A stretch of 64,000 nucleotides of DNA, taken from Acidobacteriota bacterium (GTDB lineage: Bacteria; Acidobacteriota; Blastocatellia; Pyrinomonadales; Pyrinomonadaceae). The translations under genes were made by a program, and so were the position numbers. Below are positions 34,908-42,088 of the stretch, piece by piece (positions within the stretch are counted from its first letter, which is position 1; each line of letters opens with the position of its first letter). Location: contig JAHBSG010000005.1 of assembly GCA_019639235.1 (NCBI GenBank), positions 124,001 through 188,000 of the forward strand. Reading direction: 5' to 3'. The notes beneath the pieces are model-generated. The model saw nothing but the letters and a program-made list of their open reading frames with translations, ran no database searches and had not been told where the DNA came from.

Positions 34908-35576
34908 ATGCATCTAAATAGAACTCCCTATCTTCTCTCCTTTCGACGCAAGGTGCTGATCGTTGGCGGGCAATTCGAGCGATTTGCCGAGCTTGTCCGC
35001 ACCTTTGACCGCAACGACTTCGAGGTCCTTTTTGCCAACAGCGGCAGCGAAGGGCTGCGAGCCGCCCGTGTCGAGCGTCCGGACCTTATCCTATGCGATC
35101 TCGGGCTGCCCGAGTTTTCCGCTATCGAGCTATGCCGCGAGGTTCGTAACGACGCGGTCGTTTCGGGAACGGCTTTCCTGATGCTTTCGCGCCGTTACCA
35201 TAACCGGCAGAACATAACTGAAGCTCTGGCGGCCGGGGCCGATGACTGCCTTCCGCACGAGGCGGCGGTCGAATATCTGTTTGCGAAATCGCTTTGGGAA
35301 CTGCACCGCCTCGAAATTGAGGTCGAACGTCGTGAGGCCGCTGAGGCCGTCGAACGAAGGTCGCAGGTGCTTTCAGAGATAGTCGAGCATCTCGCCTCGC
35401 AAGCGGCAGCGGAACCGAGCGTCCGGGAGGCGAATCCGCTGCTTCGCGAAGTGCTTGAATCGATCGCTGCATTGCTTTCCGACAGCCGAGGCACCGCACG
35501 GCCATCAAAGAGGTCCTGCGAACCTGCACCCGTTCCTCAAACCTACGATCACTCGGTCATCGAATTTGCAATGTGA
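34908..35576 (+). CDS. Receiver-like protein with coiled coil
   Basis: A 222-residue protein: receiver fold at about 15-135 with phospho-acceptor-like Asp64 (LCDLGLP), then a helical Glu/Arg-rich coiled coil (about 135-175) and a low-complexity tail. The acidic pair that normally binds Mg2+ is missing (VLIVGGQ at the end of strand one), so phosphorylation may be impaired or Mg-independent. No DNA-binding or enzymatic output is seen; it may act by protein binding. It has its own sigma-54 promoter and lacks a Shine-Dalgarno site. A terminator follows at 35614-35650. Confidence 0.8.
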   Translation: MHLNRTPYLLSFRRKVLIVGGQFERFAELVRTFDRNDFEVLFANSGSEGLRAARVERPDLILCDLGLPEFSAIELCREVRNDAVVSGTAFLMLSRRYHNRQNITEALAAGADDCLPHEAAVEYLFAKSLWELHRLEIEVERREAAEAVERRSQVLSEIVEHLASQAAAEPSVREANPLLREVLESIAALLSDSRGTARPSKRSCEPAPVPQTYDHSVIEFAM

Positions 35577-35613
35577 TCATCGGGCGTAGAAGGATAAATC
35601 TCAACCAAGAAAT

Positions 35614-35650
35614 GGCCTCTGTGTTCACCTATCCGAACACAGGGGCCTTT
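35614..35650 (+). terminator. Rho-independent terminator after the REC gene
   Basis: A 13-bp stem (GGCCTCTGTGTTC / GAACACAGGGGCC, one G-U pair) with an 8-nt loop is followed by TTT. The T-run is short. Confidence 0.6.
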
Positions 35651-35661
35651 CGCCGTCGATC

Positions 35662-35690
35662 AAAAAAATGCCGCCCGGTTTGGACGGCAT
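35662..35690 (-). terminator. Minus-strand terminator-like hairpin
   Basis: On the minus strand ATGCCGTCC pairs with GGGCGGCAT (one wobble) around a 5-nt loop, followed by six or seven T. It implies a minus-strand transcript reaching this point, possibly read-through from the GGDEF-EAL gene. Confidence 0.45.
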
Positions 35691-35699
35691 AAAGGCAGA

Positions 35700-35965
35700 A
35701 GCATAAGGAGAAACTGAAGGCCTTTGGTGGATCGTCCGGGACCCGTGGGAGTGGGTCCCGGACAAAAGGAGATCGCTAGGAGTATCTTGATTCTGTGTTT
35801 TGCGGCTATTGCCGGCGGTGGGAGTTCGACCGGCAATCTGCTCGCACTTGCGGAGCAAGTACTTGGCCGTTGGTGGGAGACCGGACCACAGGGGTGCGGG
35901 CTGGGAGTCTCGGCCAAATCTTCCTCCCCGGTTATAGAAAACGAAGGAGGGATCGTTTTCGATTC
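35700..35965 (+). ncRNA. Candidate GGA-rich structured RNA (CsrB/RsmZ-like)
   Basis: About 14 GGA triplets occur on the plus strand within 265 nt, against about four TCC. Several sit in hairpin loops: an 11-bp perfect stem with loop GTGGGAGT (35734-35763), an 8-bp stem with GGGAG in a 14-nt loop (35808-35837), ACTTGC-GGA-GCAAGT (35846-35860) and a 7-bp stem with loop AGGAGGGA (35938-35959). GGA in loops is the binding signature of CsrA/RsmA, and decoy RNAs of the CsrB family look like this. There is no strong promoter (CATAAG at 35702 with TTGGAC 16 nt upstream is weak) and no clean terminator. CsrA itself is not seen here. Confidence 0.25.
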
Positions 35966-36002
35966 TTTTCAATCGGGCCGGCGGTTTAGTCGCTTGCGGC
36001 TC

Positions 36003-36030
36003 TTGCCTCGCCGCCCGCTATTCCTATAAT
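36003..36030 (+). promoter_or_regulatory. Orphan sigma-70-like promoter
   Basis: TTGCCT and a perfect TATAAT are 16 nt apart on the plus strand. The only thing downstream is the antisense of the GGDEF-EAL gene, so it would make an antisense or short RNA, or may be chance. Confidence 0.3.
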
Positions 36031-36230
36031 CAATCGGCGTGCCAAACGCCTGATCAAAACTGTTCCTCGCAGAACCATCGTATGTGAGCCGATAAATCAC
36101 GTGTTTGCAAAGGGTTAGGGCAGTGGGCCTATTGTTGATACTGTTGTTACTGAGGCCTTCGATCCGGTCTGCAGGGAACTTGAACCCATTCGCCCGAGTG
36201 CCTGTGGGGTATTTCTACCCACTATGCGGA

Positions 36231-37997
36231 TCAGGCAGCAAGGCATAAATGGACCGCCGTTGAATTGCCGGCCGAACCGCTCGAACATCGCTTTACGAGT
36301 TCGAGAAAGTCGCTTCGCGGAACCGGCTTCGACAGCAGGTAACCTTGATACTCGTCACACCGAATGAGCTTCAGGAACTTGAGCTGCTCTTCCGTTTCGA
36401 CACCCTCAGCGATGACCTTTAGCCCAAGGTTATGTGCGAGCGTAACTAGGGCCAACACGAGGCTCGCACTGTTTGGATCGGTCGTAACGTCCGTAATGAA
36501 AGTGCGGTCGATCTTGAGCGTATCGAGCGGGAGCGATTTCAGCCGCCCGAGCGATGAATAGCCCGTTCCGAAATCATCGATCGAGATATTGATGCCCTGC
36601 ATTCTGAGCTCTGAGAGTGCCTGTACCGCTATCTCGCGGTCGGTCATCAGAAGGCTCTCAGTGATCTCGAGGTCAAGCCTTTCGGCCGGGAGTTCATTCT
36701 CGGCCAGGATGTCCATGACCATGTGATGAAACCCCGCTTCGCGGAGCTGACGCTCTGAGAGGTTCACGCTGACGAGCAGGTCAAAGCCGAGATCTGTCAG
36801 ATCGCCGCCGAATTCGGCCGCTTGGTCGAGTACCCATTCACCGATCTGCACTATCGCTCCGGTCGATTCTGCGATCGGTACGAACTCGGCCGGTGATATC
36901 GGCCCAAACTCATCGTTTTCCCAGCGTACGAGTGCTTCCATCCCAACGATCTTGCCGGTCTGGCACTCGGCCTTTGGCTGGTAAACCACACGCATTTCGT
37001 TGCGGTCGAGAGCTCGCCGAAGGCCGTTCTCGATCGAGAGCCGTCGCCGGGCGGCACGGTTCATTCCGTTCATGTAGAATTGCGAGCGGTCGCCGCCTTG
37101 CTCGCGTGCATTTAGCAGTGCGGAGCTTGCATTCTCAATTAGCTTGGCCGCGTCGTTCGAATCCGTCGGTGCGATGCTCATTCCTATGCTTGCTGACAGG
37201 AAGACCTCGTCCTCCTCAATGAAAAGCGGCTCGCGGATATGGCAGAGAGCACGATCCGCTATTTCGGCGAGTTCGTCGCGGTCGCGGATGCCGGGTATGA
37301 GAACGGCAAATTCCTCGCCGTCGATGCGGGCAACGGTCGACCGCGGATTGACGCATTCGACCAACCGCCGGCCGATCTCCTTGAGTGCATCGCTTGCCGT
37401 CGCGTGGCCGAAGGTCTCCTGCAGTTTCCGGTAACCTTCAATGGTGATCAGCATCACGCCGATCATCGCTCCCGAGGGCTCGGTTTCGAGTTCGCGGGCA
37501 AGAGTTTCCCTGAAGCGAACGCTGTTCGGAAGGCCCGTCACCGAATCGTGGAGCGATAGATAAGTGACCTGATCCGTACGCTTCTTGAGCAGATGCTCAA
37601 GTTCGGTCTCATACTGACGTTTGCTCCGGAGAAGCTGGTTGTGCTGAAGTGCACGGTCAACCGCCATCTCGAGAAAATCGAGTTCGAACGGCTTCTTGAC
37701 GTAATCAAATGCTCCTGCCCTTATCGAGGCGATCGCATCGTCCAGGTCACGGTTGCCGCTGATCATAACTACCGCGGTCTCCGGTGAGGCCTCGATGATG
37801 CTCGGTACGAGCTCCGTGCCGGTCTCGCCACCAAGGTCGATGTCGCTCAGGACCACGTTAAAGTATTGTTCGGCGATCGCCGCACGTGCCTCCGCGGCAT
37901 TTCCTGCGCTCACGCATGCGTAACGCTCCTCCAGAAAGCTCTCGAGGAGTGTCCGGATCGCCGGTTCGTCGTCGATGATCAGCAAAGTCGGTTTCAT
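36231..37997 (-). CDS. REC-GGDEF-EAL c-di-GMP signalling protein
   Basis: A 588-residue response regulator. Receiver 1-120 with Asp52; GGDEF domain about 160-325 in which the signature is degenerate (RIDGEEF) and no RxxD inhibition site is present; EAL domain about 335-575 with EALVRW, DLEITES, DDFGTGYSS, KIDRTFI and EGVETEEQL intact. It is therefore probably a phosphodiesterase that degrades c-di-GMP, with the GGDEF part as a GTP sensor. The ATG at 37997 is chosen over the frame start at 38087: it has GGAG upstream, and a sigma-54 promoter at 38033-38049 would lie inside the longer frame. It is probably regulated by the NtrC-type protein encoded at 33.3 kb. Confidence 0.93.
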   Translation of the reverse strand: MKPTLLIIDDEPAIRTLLESFLEERYACVSAGNAAEARAAIAEQYFNVVLSDIDLGGETGTELVPSIIEASPETAVVMISGNRDLDDAIASIRAGAFDYVKKPFELDFLEMAVDRALQHNQLLRSKRQYETELEHLLKKRTDQVTYLSLHDSVTGLPNSVRFRETLARELETEPSGAMIGVMLITIEGYRKLQETFGHATASDALKEIGRRLVECVNPRSTVARIDGEEFAVLIPGIRDRDELAEIADRALCHIREPLFIEEDEVFLSASIGMSIAPTDSNDAAKLIENASSALLNAREQGGDRSQFYMNGMNRAARRRLSIENGLRRALDRNEMRVVYQPKAECQTGKIVGMEALVRWENDEFGPISPAEFVPIAESTGAIVQIGEWVLDQAAEFGGDLTDLGFDLLVSVNLSERQLREAGFHHMVMDILAENELPAERLDLEITESLLMTDREIAVQALSELRMQGINISIDDFGTGYSSLGRLKSLPLDTLKIDRTFITDVTTDPNSASLVLALVTLAHNLGLKVIAEGVETEEQLKFLKLIRCDEYQGYLLSKPVPRSDFLELVKRCSSGSAGNSTAVHLCLAA

Positions 37998-38032
37998 AGC
38001 AATTGCTCCGCGGGAGGATCGCAATATTCTTC

Positions 38033-38049
38033 GGCAATTAATGTGCCAA
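38033..38049 (-). promoter_or_regulatory. Sigma-54 (-24/-12) promoter for the REC-GGDEF-EAL gene
   Basis: On the minus strand TTGGCACATTAATTGCC has the invariant GG (38047-38046) and GC (38035-38034) exactly 10 nt apart and matches TTGGCAC-N5-TTGC. Transcription would begin near 38022, giving a leader of about 25 nt that includes the GGAG ribosome site. Confidence 0.75.
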
Positions 38050-38186
38050 CCTCCGAATGCAGGCGGCAAGCTGTGTGTATGCAACACTTAGCAGAATTTC
38101 GCGGATCCTTCAGGTCGGTTTCGGGGCATTGTGGGCATATTCCGGCGGACCATCGTGGTGCTTTTTGGACAGGCACGCGGCGGGAA

Positions 38187-38223
38187 CAAAAAAGAAAGGC
38201 CGCGGCTTTCGTTTACCGCGGCC
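38187..38223 (-). terminator. Rho-independent terminator of the 38.25-38.78 kb gene
   Basis: On the minus strand GGCCGCGG/CCGCGGCC (8 bp, 10-nt loop) is followed by TTTCTTTTTTG. Confidence 0.8.
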
Positions 38224-38248
38224 AATTAACTGTTTGTCGATCCAGGTT

Positions 38249-38779
38249 CTAACTGCTCACACCAAACGTCCGGGCAATGATATCCGTTTGCGTTCTGATG
38301 GATCGAAGTTTATCGCGGAACCCGGTGAACCGCAGGACATAAACCGAACTGCCGGAGCGAAGAAAATAGAACCGGCCCGCCATCGGCCGTCCCGCACGGA
38401 CATATTCGTAATTGAGGATCGCTCCGTTCAGCTTGCCGCCGAAGTTCTCCTCGCGGCCTGCTACGTAGCCGGGAAGGAACTGCAGTTTCTGCTCTTCTTC
38501 CTTTATCACATCAGAGATCAAAACGTTTTGGGCAACGCTGAGCTTTCGCACTTCGAGGTGCCCGTCCAGGCGATCAACGAAGACGAACTCGACGTTCGGG
38601 TTGGTCACCGTGGGCTTTACCGTCATTTTCCAACGTGCATCCGGAACGTCGAAGCTATACTCGACATTTGGGTCGGAAAAGACCGTGTTGTTCTGCGCAG
38701 AGACGGCGGACGCGAAAGCCACCAAGAACATTGCTGCAGATGCGGCCAAACCGATCTTCTTGAGCATTTTGATAAACAT
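38249..38779 (-). CDS. Exported protein of unknown function
   Basis: A 176-residue protein with a clear signal peptide (about 1-28, cleaved near AVSAQ). The mature part is a mostly beta domain (VFSDPNVEYSFDVPDARWKM... RFYFLRSGSSVYVLRFTG), resembling the PsbP/DUF1795-like fold used by small periplasmic proteins. No catalytic residues stand out. A TAAAAT box ends 6 nt before the ATG and there is no Shine-Dalgarno site, so it may be leaderless. An alternative start is the ATG at 38767. It is divergent from the DUF1800 gene. Confidence 0.75.
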   Translation of the reverse strand: MFIKMLKKIGLAASAAMFLVAFASAVSAQNNTVFSDPNVEYSFDVPDARWKMTVKPTVTNPNVEFVFVDRLDGHLEVRKLSVAQNVLISDVIKEEEQKLQFLPGYVAGREENFGGKLNGAILNYEYVRAGRPMAGRFYFLRSGSSVYVLRFTGFRDKLRSIRTQTDIIARTFGVSS

Positions 38780-38966
38780 AACGCAATTTTAACCGAAAAC
38801 TCCCGATAAACCGAAGGGTTAGATGTTCACGCGTCCGGCGGTGTTGTATCGTTTCATTCGTATTTATGTCGAGCCAATACCCATATTGGATCATCTTGAT
38901 TCGTCCTTTTTCCCTTTCCGGACGTCTAAAACCCCGGCATTAGTTTTTTTGGTTTTTGTGAAAGTT

Positions 38967-40955
38967 ATGCGGTTTAATCAATACACGACTCTACGCCGAG
39001 CTGTTGCTCTTGCGATGCTTGCAATTCTCGTCCTGCCGGGTACGCTGCTGGCGGATCGGCCTACAACGGTGAAAAAGCTTACGGAGGAACAGAAGGTCCT
39101 TCACGTCCTTAACCGGCTGACGTACGGGCCTCGCCCGGGCGACCTGGAACGCGTCAAGGCGATCGGCATCGAAAAGTTTATCGAGCAGCAGCTTATTGCC
39201 TCGGCGGTCGAGGACACAAAGCTCGAGGCACGCATTTCTCGTTTTGACGTTTTCGGGATGTCCACAGCAGAGGTCTTCGGTAAGTACCCGAACCCCGGAG
39301 CACTTCTCCAACAGCTCGAAGGCCGCAATCGTCGTCAGCAGCCGGCCAATGGTGCCCCCGCGATGAACGAGGAACCGACCGCCGCCGAAAGGGAGGAGCG
39401 CCAGCGTCAGCTACGCGAGATTTATGCTGAGTATGGCCTTCGGCCGGCGGGACAGCTTTTACCGCAGATCGTCGGCAACCGTGTTGTCCGAGCCGCCTAT
39501 TCCGAACGCCAGCTTCAGGAAGTGATGGTCGATTTTTGGCAGAACCACTTCAACGTGTTTGCCGGCAAGGCGGCCGTCCGCTGGTACATCCCGAGCTATG
39601 AGCGCGACGTGCTCCGCAAGCACGCACTTGGGAATTTCCGCGATCTGCTCGCCGGCACTGCACAGCATCCGGCAATGCTCTTCTATCTTGATAATTTCGA
39701 ATCGGTCTCTCCGAACTCACAGCAGCGTGCGGGCGGCAATGGGCCGCTTCAGCGAGCGATCCGCAGCGGCAACGTTTCGCCGCAGCTTCGCGAGCAGATC
39801 AAGCAGCGTCAGGGCATCACGGATGCGGAGCTCGACCGCCGCATCGCGCAGGCACGCAATGCCGGCAATCAGCAGCGTCGCGGGCTCAATGAAAACTATG
39901 CCCGTGAGTTGCTCGAGCTTCACACGCTCGGCGTGGGCGGCGGATATACGCAGCAGGACATCGTCGAGGTAGCAAAAGCGTTCACGGGTTGGACCATCGC
40001 CGACCCGCGTGGCTATCGCCGGGCCGCGGCAAACATGATCCGCGGCGAAGAAAACCGCCAGATCGAGCGGCTCCAGCGGATGGCGGGCATTCCGGACGAC
40101 ATCGAAAGCGGCGAGTTCTATTTCAACGAACGTTGGCACGAGAAAGGGCCGAAGACCGTGCTCGGGCAGAAGATCGACGAGGGCGGAATGAAGGACGGGC
40201 TCAAGGTGCTCGATATTCTGGTGAAGCATCCTTCGACCGCAAAGTTCATCGCCCGCAAGCTCGCTGTTAAGTTCGTTCGCGATGACCCGAGCGAGGCGAT
40301 GGTCGAACGCGTTGCCGCAGCGTTCAGCAGGTCTAACGGCGACATCAAAGCGACGCTTCGAGCCGTGTTTACCGATAAAGAATTCTTCGCTCCTGAGAAC
40401 TACCGGGCGAAGATCAAAACCCCATTCGAGCTTGCTGTCAGCACGCTGCGTGCACTCGGTGCCGAAACCAACGCGAACCCGGCCCTGATAGGCATGCTTA
40501 ATAAGCTCGGCGAGGTGCCCTATGGATATCAGGCCCCGACCGGATATCCGGACACCGCCGAAGATTGGGTCAACACGGGCGCTCTCCTTGAGCGGCTGAA
40601 CTTTGCCGTGGCCGTCTCAAGCAACCGCATTCCCGGAACGCGCGTTGATCTGCGAGGCTATTACGCCGCGAGCCGAGGCGAGATTCTTGAAAACGCAATC
40701 GGCAAGATCCTGTACGACGAGGTCTCACCGGCGACCCGGGCATCGCTCGAGAAACAGGCCGCACAACCACTGCCCGAAGTTGCTGCAGGCAACGAAGCGG
40801 ACGATCTCGATCTTGGCGATATAAATATGCGGCCGGCTGGAATGCCCGGCGGCGGAATGAACCGACGAGTGCGGTTGATGCAGCCCTCGGGCGAGCCTGA
40901 GGTTTTCAAAGCAGTAAGCCTCGTTCTCGGCACACCTGAATTTCAGCGGCAATAA
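38967..40955 (+). CDS. DUF1800 family exported protein
   Basis: A 662-residue DUF1800 protein with a signal peptide (about 1-31, ending TLLAD). Family-typical text includes HVLNRLTYGPRPGDLERV (about 50), VDFWQNHFNVF (about 190) and NENYARELLELHTLGVGGGYTQ (about 310), then VAKAFTGWTI. The function is unknown. Genes of this family are commonly followed by a DUF1501 gene, which is absent here. The frame opens at 38823, but the signal peptide only forms from the ATG at 38967. It is followed by a terminator (40967-41008). Confidence 0.88.
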   Translation: MRFNQYTTLRRAVALAMLAILVLPGTLLADRPTTVKKLTEEQKVLHVLNRLTYGPRPGDLERVKAIGIEKFIEQQLIASAVEDTKLEARISRFDVFGMSTAEVFGKYPNPGALLQQLEGRNRRQQPANGAPAMNEEPTAAEREERQRQLREIYAEYGLRPAGQLLPQIVGNRVVRAAYSERQLQEVMVDFWQNHFNVFAGKAAVRWYIPSYERDVLRKHALGNFRDLLAGTAQHPAMLFYLDNFESVSPNSQQRAGGNGPLQRAIRSGNVSPQLREQIKQRQGITDAELDRRIAQARNAGNQQRRGLNENYARELLELHTLGVGGGYTQQDIVEVAKAFTGWTIADPRGYRRAAANMIRGEENRQIERLQRMAGIPDDIESGEFYFNERWHEKGPKTVLGQKIDEGGMKDGLKVLDILVKHPSTAKFIARKLAVKFVRDDPSEAMVERVAAAFSRSNGDIKATLRAVFTDKEFFAPENYRAKIKTPFELAVSTLRALGAETNANPALIGMLNKLGEVPYGYQAPTGYPDTAEDWVNTGALLERLNFAVAVSSNRIPGTRVDLRGYYAASRGEILENAIGKILYDEVSPATRASLEKQAAQPLPEVAAGNEADDLDLGDINMRPAGMPGGGMNRRVRLMQPSGEPEVFKAVSLVLGTPEFQRQ

Positions 40956-40966
40956 TATTGTCCGTA

Positions 40967-41008
40967 AGCCGGCGGCCGACGCGTTACTTTGGTTGCCGGC
41001 TATTTTTG
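40967..41008 (+). terminator. Rho-independent terminator after the DUF1800 gene
   Basis: AGCCGGC/GCCGGCT (7 bp, about 21-nt loop) is followed by ATTTTTG. It separates the DUF1800 gene from the serine hydrolase, which has its own GGAGG site. Confidence 0.65.
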
Positions 41009-41023
41009 TCTCCGGAGGTAATT

Positions 41024-42076
41024 ATGCGAAGAGTTCTTGTTGTTGCACTACTTTCTCTGCTGTCGCTTACGGCATGCGGCGTTGCGGCCCAGTCACGGCC
41101 TTCGAAAGCGGATTCGCCTTATCGGAAGGCTGCTGATTACTCGAGCGATGCCCGCGGGCTCTCGCTCATTGTTTACAAGGACGGCAAGGTCATATTCGAG
41201 GAGTATCACAACGGCCATTCGGCCGATTCTCCGCACCTTCTTGCTAGCGGCACGAAGTCTTTCGTTGGTGTCATGCTCGCCGCTGCGATAGAGGACGGCC
41301 TGATAAAGAGCTTCGACGAACGCGTTTCAGAGGTGCTTACGGAATGGCGTTCAGATCCTCGAAAGTCGCGGATGACCTATCGCGAATTGCTTACGCTGAC
41401 CGGCGGGCTGGACTCGGGCCCGATAGGCCGCCCGCCCTCATATACCGAGGCCGCAGGCTTTGGCTCCAAGTTCGAGCCCGGCACGACGTTCGAGTACGGC
41501 CCGGTGCCGTTTCAGGTCTTTGGCGAGGCTCTTCGCCGAAAGCTCGAACCGAAGAAGGAAGGCGTTATGGCCTACATGGAACGCCGGATCTTCGATCCGA
41601 TCGGGCTGAAATATGCCCGCTGGACAATGCAGGCAGGCCAGCCGAACCTGCCTTCGGGGGCGTACCTGACCGCCGGTGAGTGGCTGAAATTTGGCAGGTT
41701 GCTTCTCGACGGCGGCAAGTGGAACGGCAAACAGATCATCAAGAAAAGCCTGCTTGACGAACTGACCAAAGGCTCGAAGGCCAATCCGAACTACGGCATT
41801 ACGTTTTGGCTCAATCGGTCCGGTGATAGCAATGCGAACGTCGCCGAAAATCGTGGCCGTCTTGGCCGATTGCTCGGCGACCGCGAGGCGAACACGACCG
41901 CAATAAGCAAGCGTGGATTCGGCGATGACCTTCCCCGGGACATCTACGTCGCCGCCGGAGCCGGCAATCAGCGGCTCTACATCATCCCTTCGGAAAAGAT
42001 GGTCGTCGTTCGGCAGGCAAGGCAGGGACGCTTTGACGATGGCGAATTTTTGCAGCTGCTGCTTGGAAAAAAGTGA
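41024..42076 (+). CDS. Lipoprotein serine hydrolase of the beta-lactamase/DD-peptidase fold
   Basis: A 350-residue class C beta-lactamase-like (AmpC/EstB) serine hydrolase. The lipobox SLTAC has Cys18. The active-site SxxK is Ser75-Gly-Thr-Lys78 (LLASGTKSFVG). The second motif, normally YxN, reads YGP (EYGPVPFQVFG), so the Asn is not conserved. Such proteins act as esterases or peptidases more often than as true beta-lactamases. The start at 41024 is well supported: GGAGG is 6 nt upstream and the lipoprotein signal begins there. It is convergent with the methyltransferase gene. Confidence 0.85.
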   Translation: MRRVLVVALLSLLSLTACGVAAQSRPSKADSPYRKAADYSSDARGLSLIVYKDGKVIFEEYHNGHSADSPHLLASGTKSFVGVMLAAAIEDGLIKSFDERVSEVLTEWRSDPRKSRMTYRELLTLTGGLDSGPIGRPPSYTEAAGFGSKFEPGTTFEYGPVPFQVFGEALRRKLEPKKEGVMAYMERRIFDPIGLKYARWTMQAGQPNLPSGAYLTAGEWLKFGRLLLDGGKWNGKQIIKKSLLDELTKGSKANPNYGITFWLNRSGDSNANVAENRGRLGRLLGDREANTTAISKRGFGDDLPRDIYVAAGAGNQRLYIIPSEKMVVVRQARQGRFDDGEFLQLLLGKK

Positions 42077-42088
42077 CGGTCCCTGTTT

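Larger units (their letters stand above)
35577..36230. other. 650-bp region without a convincing protein gene
   Basis: Two overlapping frames of about 100-115 codons exist on opposite strands, but neither looks like a protein (Pro/Gly/Arg-rich, no domain). The region holds a plus-strand terminator (35614-35650), a minus-strand one (35662-35690), a run of GGA-loop hairpins (35700-35965, listed separately), a TTGCCT-16-TATAAT pair on the plus strand (36003-36030) with no gene downstream, and a GTA-TTTC-TAC-capped hairpin at 36204-36223 just past the GGDEF-EAL stop. Confidence 0.5.

Noticed and set aside
35625..35972. Minus-strand frame of 115 codons in the 35.6-36.2 kb gap
   Set aside because: Low-complexity, Pro/Arg/Ser-rich, no domain, contains the minus-strand terminator hairpin; unlikely to be a protein.
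35724..36029. Plus-strand frame of 101 codons in the same gap
   Set aside because: Overlaps the GGA hairpins, no ribosome site and no recognisable domain.
35577..36230. c-di-GMP riboswitch, RNase P RNA, tmRNA or SRP RNA in the gene-free region
   Set aside because: None of the conserved cores could be found on either strand.
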